NCBI RefSeq assembly: GCF_004138485.1
Contig: NZ_RYEV01000011.1
Span: 124,001-188,000 of the forward strand
Direction of reading: 5' to 3'
From: Peristeroidobacter soli
GTDB lineage: Bacteria; Pseudomonadota; Gammaproteobacteria; Steroidobacterales; Steroidobacteraceae
DNA: 64,000 bases
The notes beneath the pieces were generated by a model. It ran no database searches. It was not told where the DNA came from and saw nothing but the letters and a program-made list of their open reading frames with translations. The position numbers and the translations under genes were made by a program. The first letter of the stretch is position 1; every line of letters starts with the position of its first letter. Shown one piece after another: positions 9,399 to 20,184 of the stretch.

Positions 9399-10513
9399 TT
9401 GCTTCTCGCACTGGGTTTGCCGGCATGCTCATCGAGCCATTGCAGGATGAAATCGGCGATCTGAAGGCTGTTCTTGTCCTGCATGATCATGTGCGTGTTG
9501 CCGCGAATGCCGCGCTCGGCCGGGTCCAACATTTGCGCTTGGCCGCCGGCCGCTTTCAGACGACCGATGAGTGCCTGGCAGCCTTCAAAGCGCTGCTGCC
9601 ACGTCGGTAGCGAGGGCATGCCGGTGGGGTTGGTGCGATGATCGCCGAAGACGACCAAAAGCGGCACGGTCGACAGCGCCTTGATCTGGTCATCGGTGTA
9701 GTTGGCGGGGCAGGCACCAGGCTCGACGAGTACCATTGCTTTGGTCACGGCAGGGTTGAGCAACGCCGCCGCCAGAGGAAACGATCCGGATTGTGAGTGG
9801 CTCATCAAGACCGTACCCTTCAGTTGAGTGGCGAGTTCGGAGAGCGCTTTGATCGTGGGTGTGGGCGTGGGAAGTCCTCGATTCAAATCCGGCACGGCCT
9901 GCTTCGCCAACTCATCGACAGCGGCTATTGGAAACTGAGTGTCCGGAAATGGCGCCCCGGCTTTCGTTCCGAAGCGGAAATTGGGCCAGACGGCCTCGTC
10001 GCTGAAGCGCAGAAACTCAGGTTGATTGGCGGGAGGAGTCGAGCCAGCACGTGCATTGTTGAAGATTGCCTGATTGAAGCCGGATCGCCCGCGGCCAACC
10101 TGATCCGGTACATACACTGGATGGCCCTTGCGCACGAAGTACTCGTCCCACCCCATCCGACCGTCCGGTGTGGTCTCCCATGTCTTGCCGGTCAGCGTCG
10201 CGCCGTGAATCATCACGACCGGAGGACTACGATCATTCTGGGGCACCATATAGCGCACATACATCTGATTGACGGTGATGTGTCCTCCGGGGCCGAGGTT
10301 GCCAAGCTCGCCTTGAGTTTGTTCAACCTTCTCGCCACCGATGTAGAAGCTGCCTTGTGCTTTCAGCACCAGCGGTGCGCTCGCGGTCTGCACATCCTGG
10401 AGAGCCTGAGCCCGCACCGGGGTGGTTCCCAGAACGGCTGCAACGCCGGCACCACACCACATCGCAGTCCGGAAAAACTTCCACAAGCGCTGAGTTTGCA
10501 AGTTCATGCTCAT
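9395..10513 (-). CDS. Exported alpha/beta hydrolase (esterase-like)
   Basis: A 372-aa protein with a Sec-type leader ([21 protein letters not shown]). The hydrolase fold shows [14 protein letters not shown] (oxyanion HG), the [11 protein letters not shown] strand, the nucleophile elbow [11 protein letters not shown] (Ser in H-S-Q-S-G), VVFGDHR for the acid region, and [13 protein letters not shown] for the catalytic His. Starts at 10537, 10513 or 10507 are possible; no strong Shine-Dalgarno decides. It is the first gene of a two-gene unit with the CMD-cupin protein. Confidence 0.75.
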   Translation of the reverse strand: MSMNLQTQRLWKFFRTAMWCGAGVAAVLGTTPVRAQALQDVQTASAPLVLKAQGSFYIGGEKVEQTQGELGNLGPGGHITVNQMYVRYMVPQNDRSPPVVMIHGATLTGKTWETTPDGRMGWDEYFVRKGHPVYVPDQVGRGRSGFNQAIFNNARAGSTPPANQPEFLRFSDEAVWPNFRFGTKAGAPFPDTQFPIAAVDELAKQAVPDLNRGLPTPTPTIKALSELATQLKGTVLMSHSQSGSFPLAAALLNPAVTKAMVLVEPGACPANYTDDQIKALSTVPLLVVFGDHRTNPTGMPSLPTWQQRFEGCQALIGRLKAAGGQAQMLDPAERGIRGNTHMIMQDKNSLQIADFILQWLDEHAGKPSARSK

Positions 10514-10598
10514 TATCGTGCTGTCGTTAGGTCGCAAGTTGGGGGAGGTGTTTGATCGGCATGTGGCGGTGAGTCGAAGTAACAGGTCAGGTGAGAAT

Positions 10599-12637
<2,039 letters not shown>

Positions 12638-12774
12638 TCCCTTTCGAACTGCAGTACTTTCATGAGGTCTGCTTATAGGATTTAGCGAGTCCCACCGGCT
12701 AGTCGTGTCCTGTCTGCGTGACTACAGTCGTCGGTGATGAATCTTGGCTCATTTGAGACAGCAGGAGATGCGAG

Positions 12775-13362
12775 ATGGCTTCGTCGAATGATCCGACGCG
12801 ACGCGCTGTGATGACGGCACTTGCCGGAATCTCGCTGGGTGGGGCTTCCCTGACCGCCGTTGGTGGCGAGGCGCGTGTGTCTTCGCGTACGCTGGTTGCC
12901 TATTTCTCACGCTCCGGCAATACGCGAGTCGTAGCCGGACTGATTCGGCGGACGCTCAACGCGGATCTATTCGAGATCCAGCCGGCCACGCCGTATCCAG
13001 AGGATTATCTCGAGACTGTCGAGCAGGCGCGCCAAGAACGCGACAGCGACCACGAGCCCGCATTGGCCGCCAGCGTAGCGAGGATCGCAAACTACGACAC
13101 GGTATTTCTCGGGTTTCCGATCTGGGGAGAAACAACACCGCCGGTCATTCGATCGTTTCTCTCCGCCCACGATCTTTCGGACAAGCCGCTGATCCCGTTC
13201 ATAACACATGGTGGGTATGGGCTCGGAAACAGCCGTGCCGTTCTGGCCAGACGCGCACCGCGCGCTGAACTGCGCCAAGGCTTTTCGATGCAAGCCGACC
13301 AAGAGCGGCAGACCATGAATCTGGTGAATGACTGGATGAAGAGCGTCAACGTCACTCGCTGA
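12775..13362 (+). CDS. Flavodoxin with twin-arginine-like leader
   Basis: A 195-aa protein. The flavodoxin fold begins at TLVAYFSRSGNTR, whose S-x-S-G-N-T/R loop binds the FMN phosphate; YDTVFLGFPIWGETTPP and THGGYGLGNSRAV form the isoalloxazine-binding loops. Upstream, TRRAVMTALAGISLGGASL looks like a Tat signal, implying export as a folded FMN protein. AGGAG 8 nt before ATG 12775 supports the start. It follows LysR on the same strand with a 137-bp gap and may belong to the aldo/keto reductase neighbourhood functionally. Confidence 0.8.
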   Translation: MASSNDPTRRAVMTALAGISLGGASLTAVGGEARVSSRTLVAYFSRSGNTRVVAGLIRRTLNADLFEIQPATPYPEDYLETVEQARQERDSDHEPALAASVARIANYDTVFLGFPIWGETTPPVIRSFLSAHDLSDKPLIPFITHGGYGLGNSRAVLARRAPRAELRQGFSMQADQERQTMNLVNDWMKSVNVTR

Positions 13363-13460
13363 GCCCGGCGATGGCAGGACGCCAGCAACGCATGGAGCCA
13401 ATCGGGCGCATAACCCATCGCAGCCGCGATACCTCACTGTTGGCTTCGCGCTATGCCGAT

Positions 13461-13479
13461 ATAGGAACGATGTTCCTAA
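13461..13479 (+). promoter_or_regulatory. Inverted-repeat operator (site A) upstream of the first TonB receptor
   Basis: ATAGGAACGATGTTCCTAA includes the perfect palindrome TAGGAAC-GAT-GTTCCTA. It ends 5 bp before a possible -35 TTGCTG (13485-13490), which is 18 bp from a TATATT -10 (13509-13514). This is an activator-like position. It matches the core found at sites B-E. Confidence 0.6.
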
Positions 13480-13484
13480 ACGAC

Positions 13485-13514
13485 TTGCTGAGTTGCTGCG
13501 GGTCGCGCTATATT
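13485..13514 (+). promoter_or_regulatory. Putative sigma-70 promoter of the first TonB receptor
   Basis: TTGCTG (-35), an 18-bp spacer and TATATT (-10), 39 bp before the GTG start. Called by pattern only. Confidence 0.4.
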
Positions 13515-13552
13515 CCAGTGAACATATCGAAAACAACACCTGGGAGTGATTG

Positions 13553-15934
13553 GTGCGTTTCAACTTTGTGCTCGCCGCGGCGTCGGCTCTGTTGTCGGCA
13601 TCTGCGGTTTCCGCCGAGGAGTCGGCAACACATGGCCACCGCGTCGACGTTGGCGGTGGGCGAGTCCTCGACGAAGTGATGGTGACTGCTCGCCGCCGAG
13701 AGGAGAGTCTGCAGGCTGTTCCCGCAGCGATTTCAGCGATCAGTGGCGATCTGCTGGATAGCTCATATACGGTGAATACGCAGTCGCTCAGTCAGCTCGT
13801 TCCAGCCCTCTACTACAACTCTGCCAATCCAAGGAACACGGCGTACACCATTCGTGGTCTGGGCTCGAACACGCTCTCCATCAGCGCCGCTAACGATGGT
13901 ATCGAACCCGGTGTCGGTTTCTATGTCGACCAGGTCTATCACGGGCGCCCAGCGACTGCGTCGTTCGATTTCACTGACATCGAGCGGGTAGAGGTGCTGC
14001 GCGGTCCGCAGGGAACTTTGTTCGGCAAGAACACGACGGCGGGCGCGATTCATATCATCAGCCGTGAGCCCACCTTTGAACCGGAGGCCAATGGCGAAAT
14101 CTCTTTTGGCGACTACGACTTCAAGCAAGCCAAAGGTGCCGTATCCGGCCCGCTAGTTGGTGACGTCGTGGCGGGGCGCATCTCGGCGCAGATCACCCAG
14201 CGCGACGGTCTGATTCACAATGTCAGAACCGGAAAGGATCTGAACGAACTCGACAACTATGCCGTACGGGGCCAGCTCCTGTTCGTGCCCACTGAAGATC
14301 TCAGGCTGCGTCTCATCGCCGACGTGTCCGATCTCGATTCGGCCTGTTGCACGCAGAATTTCCTTCGAGTCGGTCAGAGCCAACGCAGCGCCGCCCGTCA
14401 ATTTCCCGCGTTAGCCGCTGGGCTGGCTTACGCACCGCCGAGTACGGACGTCTATGACCGCTTGACCGATATCGATGCCAATCTGCGCATCAACACGCAG
14501 GATGGCGGCATCTCTCTGATCGCCGACTGGAACTTGGGCGCGACGATGCTCACATCGGTGACTGCCTGGCGTTACTGGGATTGGGATGTCGCGAACGACC
14601 GCGACTACACCGGTATTCCGATCCAGATGGTTCAGAGGATCCCCTCGCGGCAGGACCAATACAGTCAGGAGATTCGTCTGGCCTCGACGGGCGATGGACC
14701 GCTGAGCTATGTCGGCGGACTCTACTTCTTCCGGCAGGAAATCTCTGGCCGCCCCACGAGTATCTACGGATCCGAAGCTGCGTATTGGCTGCTCAATCAA
14801 TCGAACTTCACAGTGCCGATTCCGCGCAACTTGCTGGATGGGTATGGGCAAGTCGGTAACTCGACCTTCGAGATGAAGAGCTACGCGGCATTTGGTGAGG
14901 TGAACTACAAGTTCACCGAGCGTCTGACCGCGACACTGGGTCTGCGCTACACCGAAGAGGACAAGGAAGGCCGCTATGCGACACAAGTGTTCGGCGGACT
15001 GGATCTGACCGGGCTCGCGCCCGCGGTAGCCGCGGAACTCAATCGTGCCAAGCTTTCGATCTTCCGCCCCCAGAATTACACCGCCGAGGATGATGGCGGC
15101 AGCCTCTCCGGGCGCACCAATCTCGCGTATCAGGTCACGGATGGATTGCTTGCCTATGCGAGCTTTGCATATGGCTACAAGTCCGGCGGCCTGAACATGT
15201 CAGGACTGCCGCTGGACGCGCAGAATCAGCCGGCGCTTGCAACCGCTGTTATCGAAGACGAAAAAAACATTACATACGAAATCGGCTTCAAATCCACGCT
15301 GCTCGATGGCCGGGCGATCTTGAATCTTGCGGCCTATCGGACGGTGGTCGAGGACTATCAAGCGAACATTGTTTCCAGTTTGGAGACGGCGGCCATTCGT
15401 TCGTATCCTGCCAATGTCCCGGAGGTCCGCGTGCAGGGCGTCGAGGCGGACATTGGCGCCGTGCTGTTCGAAGGCTTCACTGTGCGTGCTTCGCTCGCGT
15501 ACGCCGAGGGCGAGAACACCGACTATCCTGCCGGACCATGTCCGCTCGAGGTGCAGACCGCCGCCACCGTGGCCTGCGATCTCACTGGAGTGAAGCTCGC
15601 GGGGCTGTCCGAGTGGGCGGGGTCGCTCGGATTCGACTACCAATTCCCGCTGAGCGCCGGCGATGTTCTCGTCCATGTGGATTCGAGCGCTCGATCTAGC
15701 TACAACAGCGACACCTCCGCGTCACGCTACACGCGCATCGCTGGGTACGGCGTCACCAATGCTAGCGTCGGGTATCGATTTTCCAGCGGATGGGAAGTCG
15801 ATGTGTTCGCTCGCAACTTGTTCGACAAAGACTACATCTCCGCGCTCACGATCCAGACCGGCAACTCCGGCCTGGTCCTGGGGCAGCCCAGCGATCCTCG
15901 TATCGTGGGAGTGACCATGCGAATTTCATTCTGA
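13553..15934 (+). CDS. TonB-dependent outer-membrane receptor
   Basis: A 793-aa protein with a signal peptide (RFNFVLAAASALLSASAVSA), a TonB-box-like DEVMVTARRREES, a plug domain with the conserved RGPQGTLFGKNT, and a 22-strand-type barrel ending in the aromatic residue of VTMRISF. GTG 13553 follows GGGAG by 6 nt; the TTG three bases earlier is less likely. The plug style is that of siderophore/pesticin-type receptors widespread in sphingomonads and Gammaproteobacteria. Preceded by operator site A. TonB/ExbBD genes are not in the window. The ligand is unknown. Confidence 0.9.
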   Translation: MRFNFVLAAASALLSASAVSAEESATHGHRVDVGGGRVLDEVMVTARRREESLQAVPAAISAISGDLLDSSYTVNTQSLSQLVPALYYNSANPRNTAYTIRGLGSNTLSISAANDGIEPGVGFYVDQVYHGRPATASFDFTDIERVEVLRGPQGTLFGKNTTAGAIHIISREPTFEPEANGEISFGDYDFKQAKGAVSGPLVGDVVAGRISAQITQRDGLIHNVRTGKDLNELDNYAVRGQLLFVPTEDLRLRLIADVSDLDSACCTQNFLRVGQSQRSAARQFPALAAGLAYAPPSTDVYDRLTDIDANLRINTQDGGISLIADWNLGATMLTSVTAWRYWDWDVANDRDYTGIPIQMVQRIPSRQDQYSQEIRLASTGDGPLSYVGGLYFFRQEISGRPTSIYGSEAAYWLLNQSNFTVPIPRNLLDGYGQVGNSTFEMKSYAAFGEVNYKFTERLTATLGLRYTEEDKEGRYATQVFGGLDLTGLAPAVAAELNRAKLSIFRPQNYTAEDDGGSLSGRTNLAYQVTDGLLAYASFAYGYKSGGLNMSGLPLDAQNQPALATAVIEDEKNITYEIGFKSTLLDGRAILNLAAYRTVVEDYQANIVSSLETAAIRSYPANVPEVRVQGVEADIGAVLFEGFTVRASLAYAEGENTDYPAGPCPLEVQTAATVACDLTGVKLAGLSEWAGSLGFDYQFPLSAGDVLVHVDSSARSSYNSDTSASRYTRIAGYGVTNASVGYRFSSGWEVDVFARNLFDKDYISALTIQTGNSGLVLGQPSDPRIVGVTMRISF

Positions 15935-15952
15935 CATTCATCGGGAGTCCGG

Positions 15953-16333
15953 ATGAGCGTAATCAGGGCGTCGGCACTGACAACTTATGGTGTCAGTGCC
16001 GACGGACTTCACGTTCGACTTCACGTTCGCGATCACGCGGGTGCGCCAGCTACGATGGAGCTGCCGACGACGGCACTTAACGAGCTAATGATGACCTTGC
16101 CCCGCATGCTTCGTCGGGCGCTGCAAAATCAGTTCAACGATCCCACTCTCCGTCTGGTGCACGATCTCGCTGAGTATCGAGTAGAGCGGGTCGCCGGCGA
16201 CGATCGGCTGATTCTGACGCTGCGCACGCCGGACAAGTTCGAAGTATCTTTCGCGATCAGCGACGAAGAGCTCTCCGCTCTTGCTGCTGCCATCGATACT
16301 GACGCCTCGCGAGGACTGTCGCAGCTCATGTGA
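15953..16333 (+). CDS. Small conserved-looking protein of unknown function
   Basis: A 126-aa soluble, acidic protein, 18 bp after the TonB receptor and probably its operon partner. It has alternating strands and helices (VRLHVRDHAGAPATMELP; RLILTLRTPDKFEVSFAISDEEL) and no signal peptide or cysteine. The Asp/Glu-rich beta-hairpin ending in ISDEELSALA is compact, but I do not recognise a family. Its close linkage suggests a role tied to the receptor or its substrate. Confidence 0.6.
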   Translation: MSVIRASALTTYGVSADGLHVRLHVRDHAGAPATMELPTTALNELMMTLPRMLRRALQNQFNDPTLRLVHDLAEYRVERVAGDDRLILTLRTPDKFEVSFAISDEELSALAAAIDTDASRGLSQLM

Positions 16334-16392
16334 GTCGAGTCAGCGCCCTTATTACTATCATCGTCTGGCCGCGGAATCTCGATCGGCTCGCA

Positions 16393-16818
16393 TCACTCGC
16401 GCTTCTTCAGGCCCGCGCCCTCGATGCCGGCGAGCGCGCAAAGCTCGTCGTTATCTGACAAGTCGCCGGTCACTCCGACGGCGCCAAGCACCTTTCCGTC
16501 AGCCGAGGCCACGATGATACCGCCGGCGGCAGGAATGAGTCCGCCTGCTGCCAGCGGACCGACCGCTGCGATGAAGGCGGGACGCTCAAGCGCCATCTCG
16601 GCGATCTTTCGGGAAGAGACTCCCAGGGCAAGCGCTCCTGCCGCTTTGCCGATCGCGATCTGCGGCCGCGCATTCGATGACGCATCCTGCCTCTGGAGCG
16701 AGATCAGATGACCGCCAGAATCGAGGACCGCAACAGTGAGAGGTTTCAGGCCCAGCGCAGCGCCCTTCTTAAAAGACTCAGCAATGATGCGATTGGCTAA
16801 CTCGAGGCTGATGGACAT
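16393..16818 (-). CDS. GlcG/HbpS-family (DUF336) heme-binding-like protein
   Basis: A 141-aa protein with the family's hallmarks: LELANRIIAES at the start, LTVAVLDSGGHLISLQR, ALGVSSRKIAEMALERP and GAVGVTGDLSDNDELCA at the end. Members bind heme or corrinoids, or are found beside glycolate and diol pathways; the exact role is open. ATG 16818 is preferred because GGAG lies 7 nt upstream; the longer frame to 16914 would add an unlikely RRTF leader. It is convergent with the small gene after the TonB receptor. Confidence 0.8.
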   Translation of the reverse strand: MSISLELANRIIAESFKKGAALGLKPLTVAVLDSGGHLISLQRQDASSNARPQIAIGKAAGALALGVSSRKIAEMALERPAFIAAVGPLAAGGLIPAAGGIIVASADGKVLGAVGVTGDLSDNDELCALAGIEGAGLKKRE

Positions 16819-17012
16819 GGGTGACTCCGAATTTGACTGAGAGATGCTCGCTGACGGCGCGACCGCGGCGACGTGGGCCGATATGAATGTTCGTCGATTC
16901 AACATGAACTGCAATTTCCGCCGTTGTTCAAAGGGGTAGGCGCGGCACCGAATTCCGTCGGGGATTCGTCCATGCAGCGACGTCGTCAGAGCCGCGGCCT
17001 CGCGGCTAGAGT

Positions 17013-17028
17013 GTTCTCATATGCGAAC
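17013..17028. promoter_or_regulatory. Near-palindrome GTTCTCATATGCGAAC
   Basis: A 16-bp inverted repeat with one mismatched pair, 130 bp before the 2OG-oxygenase-like gene. The same design (GTTCNCATATGNGAAC) recurs at 42556-42571. Its half-site TATGNGAAC resembles the half-sites of operators A-E. Confidence 0.4.
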
Positions 17029-17158
17029 GGATGCGTGCCGGGCCAGAAGCGATAGAGTAGGTTGATTTCGAATGCTCTTCCACTATGGGAACGACGGTGC
17101 TAAATTTCGACCAACCCCAACCCGGCAGTCTCACCGTCAATGCTCACTAGGAGCGCCT

Positions 17159-18178
17159 ATGGAACTCACTAAAGCTCGCGATCCGCGCGGTCAGGTCGTC
17201 GACGACGAAGCAAGCATCGCACTCATCGACAATCCGGACTCGACGGAGGAGATCCCCACGATCGATTTCGGGCCGTATCTGGACGGCTCGCCCGGCGGGC
17301 GCGAAGCGGTCGCGGCGAAGTTGCGCGAAGTCACCATGACCGTCGGCTTTTTCTACCTGAAGAACCACGGCATTCCGCAGGATGTGATCGACAACGTCTT
17401 TGCCGCATCGAAGCGCTTCCATGCCTTACCGATCGAAGAGAAAGAGAAGGTGTCCTTCAGCGACCGCGAAGGATTCAAGTCGGGATATATCGGCTTTCCG
17501 AAGGAACAGCTGAAGGTAAACAACGTTGGCCTGGTTGCGGGTGCCAAGCCGAACATCCTCGAGCAATACACGGTTCATCTCGAAGGCAGCGGCAATGAGA
17601 ATCGCTGGCCGCAGAATTCCCCGGGCTTCAAAGAGGCCGTGGACAAGTATCATCGCGCCATAGATAAGCTGGCCCGTAGCTTTCTGCCGCTGTGGTCGAT
17701 CTCGTTGAAGCTGCCTCTGGACTATTTCGATCGCTGGTTCTCGAACCCGCATCTCCAGCTCTCGTTGTTGCACTACCCGCCGCAAACGCAGACGGGCAAT
17801 CGGCAGTACGGGATTCAACCTCATACCGACAACGCGATGATGACTTTCTTGGCGCAGGACAACGTGACGGGCTTGGCCGTCCGCATGCCGTCGGGACGCT
17901 GGCGTGCGGTGGAGCCGCGCCCCGGATGCTTGCTTGTCAACACGGGAAATTCGCTCGTTCGCTGGACCAACGAGGAATACCTCTCCACCAAGCATCGCGT
18001 GATCAACACCAACACGGTGGATCGCTATTCGATCCCGGTGTTCTTCGGCCCGAGCGACGACACGGTGCTGGACGTACTGCCCCCGTGCAAGAGCACGGAC
18101 AAGCCCGCTCTGTACGAACCGATTACCTACGGTCAGTTGCGCCGTTGGTACTACAACAAGCCGAAGAAAGACGCTTGA
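17159..18178 (+). CDS. Isopenicillin-N-synthase-like 2-oxoglutarate/Fe(II) oxygenase
   Basis: A 339-aa cytosolic non-heme iron oxygenase. The N-terminal DIOX_N region (IPTIDFGPYLDG ... VGFFYLKNHGIP) precedes the jelly-roll core. Iron ligands are visible: His and Asp of IQPHTDNAMM, distal His of STKHRVINT. The co-substrate Arg is in VDRYSIPVFF (R-x-S). ATG 17159 follows TAGGAG by 5-6 nt; an upstream in-frame ATG at 17072 would add an odd 29-residue leader. It stands between the HbpS-like gene and the esterases and may hydroxylate or oxidatively cleave a pathway intermediate. Confidence 0.85.
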   Translation: MELTKARDPRGQVVDDEASIALIDNPDSTEEIPTIDFGPYLDGSPGGREAVAAKLREVTMTVGFFYLKNHGIPQDVIDNVFAASKRFHALPIEEKEKVSFSDREGFKSGYIGFPKEQLKVNNVGLVAGAKPNILEQYTVHLEGSGNENRWPQNSPGFKEAVDKYHRAIDKLARSFLPLWSISLKLPLDYFDRWFSNPHLQLSLLHYPPQTQTGNRQYGIQPHTDNAMMTFLAQDNVTGLAVRMPSGRWRAVEPRPGCLLVNTGNSLVRWTNEEYLSTKHRVINTNTVDRYSIPVFFGPSDDTVLDVLPPCKSTDKPALYEPITYGQLRRWYYNKPKKDA

Positions 18179-18429
18179 GCCGAACATTACAAAAATAAGA
18201 TGGCTGCCACGCGGCGGTGGCCTGCATGTCATGCTCGGAATTTTTGGGGTTCGAGCCACGCCTGCAGCCTCCGCCGATGTGTCTCGCCGTCCCGTTTCAT
18301 GCCGGTGCCTCTGTCAACCGACAGCCAGGTGGGCACTTAGCCGCAAAGAGCTAAGCCTCAGTCTGCTTAGCTGTCGAATTGAGGCAGGCGAGGACGATTG
18401 CTACGGGGGCATTGTTAAGGAATGCGGAC

Positions 18430-20112
18430 ATGTCGAAGGTTGGCGCGTTCGTGGCTTCTGTCGCGAGGGTTGTAGACCGATGGCGTTGGTTGGCGAGATC
18501 GCATGCTGCGCAGGGCTTGCAACTGGCTCTGGTCTGCTTGAGTGTTTTCACCGGTGTGGCGGTAGCGGGGCATCAGGTGCCCGATCTCGGCGGCGCTCAT
18601 GTTGATGCACGATCAAAACATCAGCGGGTCGTCAGGACGCAGGCCGGATATATCAAAGGATTTGTCGAAAACGGGGCCGAGCAGTTCCTGGGGGTTCCGT
18701 ATGCCAAGCCGCCTGTTGGCGAATTACGTTGGGCCAATCCAGTAGCGCTCGAGCCGTGGCCGGAAGTGCGCGATGCAACCGCGTACGCAAGTCCGTGTCC
18801 TCAGCAGAAGACGCTCGGCAATTTCTCAATGCCCAGTGTCAATGAAGATTGTCTGTACTTGAACGTCTATGTGCCGCGGCGAGGCCGCAAGCATCCCGTC
18901 ATGGTCTGGCTGCACGGAGGCGGATCGGTGGGGCACGGCAACGGTTACGACGGCAGCGTTCTCGCAAGAGAGCAGGGTGTCCTTGTGGTCACCCTGAACC
19001 ATCGAATCGGCGCGTTGGGTGACCTTGTTCATCCTGCCTTCGACAATGGCGGGGCCACGACGCTCTATGAGTTGCGGGATCAGCAATTCGCGCTGAAGTG
19101 GATCAAGGACAACATAGCCGTATTTGGTGGCGATCCTGACAATGTGACGCTTTTCGGAGAGTCGATCGGCGGCGCTTCCATTCAACTGCACATGGTATCT
19201 CCCACGGCGAAGGGTCTCTTCCATAAGGCTATCTTTCAGAGCGGTCCATCCCGTTACTACCACCCTCTGGTGCCGCTGGCCGAGGCCGAAGCGCGCGCTA
19301 AGGTGTTTGCGACGGCAGTCGGCTGCACCGATCAATCAGCGGAATGTCTGCGTAACGTGCCCGTGAGCGCCATTCTCGAGGCCCAGGGCTCGTACGGTGG
19401 CGCGTGCTGTGCGACGTTTCCCGTTGACGATGGCCATGTATTGACCTCGACTGTCTACGAGGCGATTCGATCCGGACAGTTCAATCGAGTTCCATTTCTT
19501 GATGTGACGAATCGGGATGAGCACCGCTGGTTTCTGGCGCTCACCGAGGTGAGCACGAGCCACTCCATCGCTGCCGATGAATATCCGGCGCGACTTCAGG
19601 CGGCTTTCGGCGCCGATGCCGCAATCGTGCAGGCGGCGTACCCGTTGAGCCAGTTCGACTCACCCAGTGGTGCTCTCGCCGCTGCCCAGGGGGATCGTGG
19701 CTATCCGTGTCAAGTACGAAACTTCGACGTGGACGCATCGAAGTATGTTCGGGTGTACGCCGCCGAGTTCAACGATCCGACTTCGGCGGAAGCGGTGCTG
19801 CCGGCCGTCTCCTTCCCTTATCTCTCGGCACACACTCATGAGATTCCGTACATCTTCCCCGGTTGGAAGGGCGCCGCATCGGATCCACTGCCGCCATTGA
19901 ATCGCCAACAGCAGAAACTGGCGAGGCAAATGCGCGAGCTGTGGGCGACGTTCGCGGAGACAGGTGAGCTGCGTGACTATCCTGCGCTGACCAAGAGTCG
20001 TGAAGCCGTGATCTCCCTGGAGATTCCGAGGCTTCGCGTCATCACGGATTTCAGCGAAACGCACCGCTGTCAGCTGTGGAATTCGATCCGAAACTGGACG
20101 CCGGTGCCATAA
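18430..20112 (+). CDS. Exported type-B carboxylesterase (copy 1)
   Basis: A 560-aa protein with an N-terminal export segment (LQLALVCLSVFTGVAVAG). Carboxylesterase/acetylcholinesterase-family features: QFLGVPYAKPPVGELRW, EDCLYLNVYVP, WLHGGGSVGHG oxyanion loop, and the nucleophile elbow FGESIGGAS (G-E-S-I-G-G). The acid is probably the Glu of NRDEHRW and the His that of HTHEIPYIF. AAGGA lies 9 nt before ATG 18430. The next gene is a close paralog 72 bp downstream, so this is a tandem duplication. Likely cleaves an ester in the periplasm. Confidence 0.9.
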   Translation: MSKVGAFVASVARVVDRWRWLARSHAAQGLQLALVCLSVFTGVAVAGHQVPDLGGAHVDARSKHQRVVRTQAGYIKGFVENGAEQFLGVPYAKPPVGELRWANPVALEPWPEVRDATAYASPCPQQKTLGNFSMPSVNEDCLYLNVYVPRRGRKHPVMVWLHGGGSVGHGNGYDGSVLAREQGVLVVTLNHRIGALGDLVHPAFDNGGATTLYELRDQQFALKWIKDNIAVFGGDPDNVTLFGESIGGASIQLHMVSPTAKGLFHKAIFQSGPSRYYHPLVPLAEAEARAKVFATAVGCTDQSAECLRNVPVSAILEAQGSYGGACCATFPVDDGHVLTSTVYEAIRSGQFNRVPFLDVTNRDEHRWFLALTEVSTSHSIAADEYPARLQAAFGADAAIVQAAYPLSQFDSPSGALAAAQGDRGYPCQVRNFDVDASKYVRVYAAEFNDPTSAEAVLPAVSFPYLSAHTHEIPYIFPGWKGAASDPLPPLNRQQQKLARQMRELWATFAETGELRDYPALTKSREAVISLEIPRLRVITDFSETHRCQLWNSIRNWTPVP

Positions 20113-20184
20113 CGATTCATGAGTGTCGGATGCATCGCGCGCCGCAAAGACTTGCGGACCGGATCGTCAATGTCTTGGAGCAAC

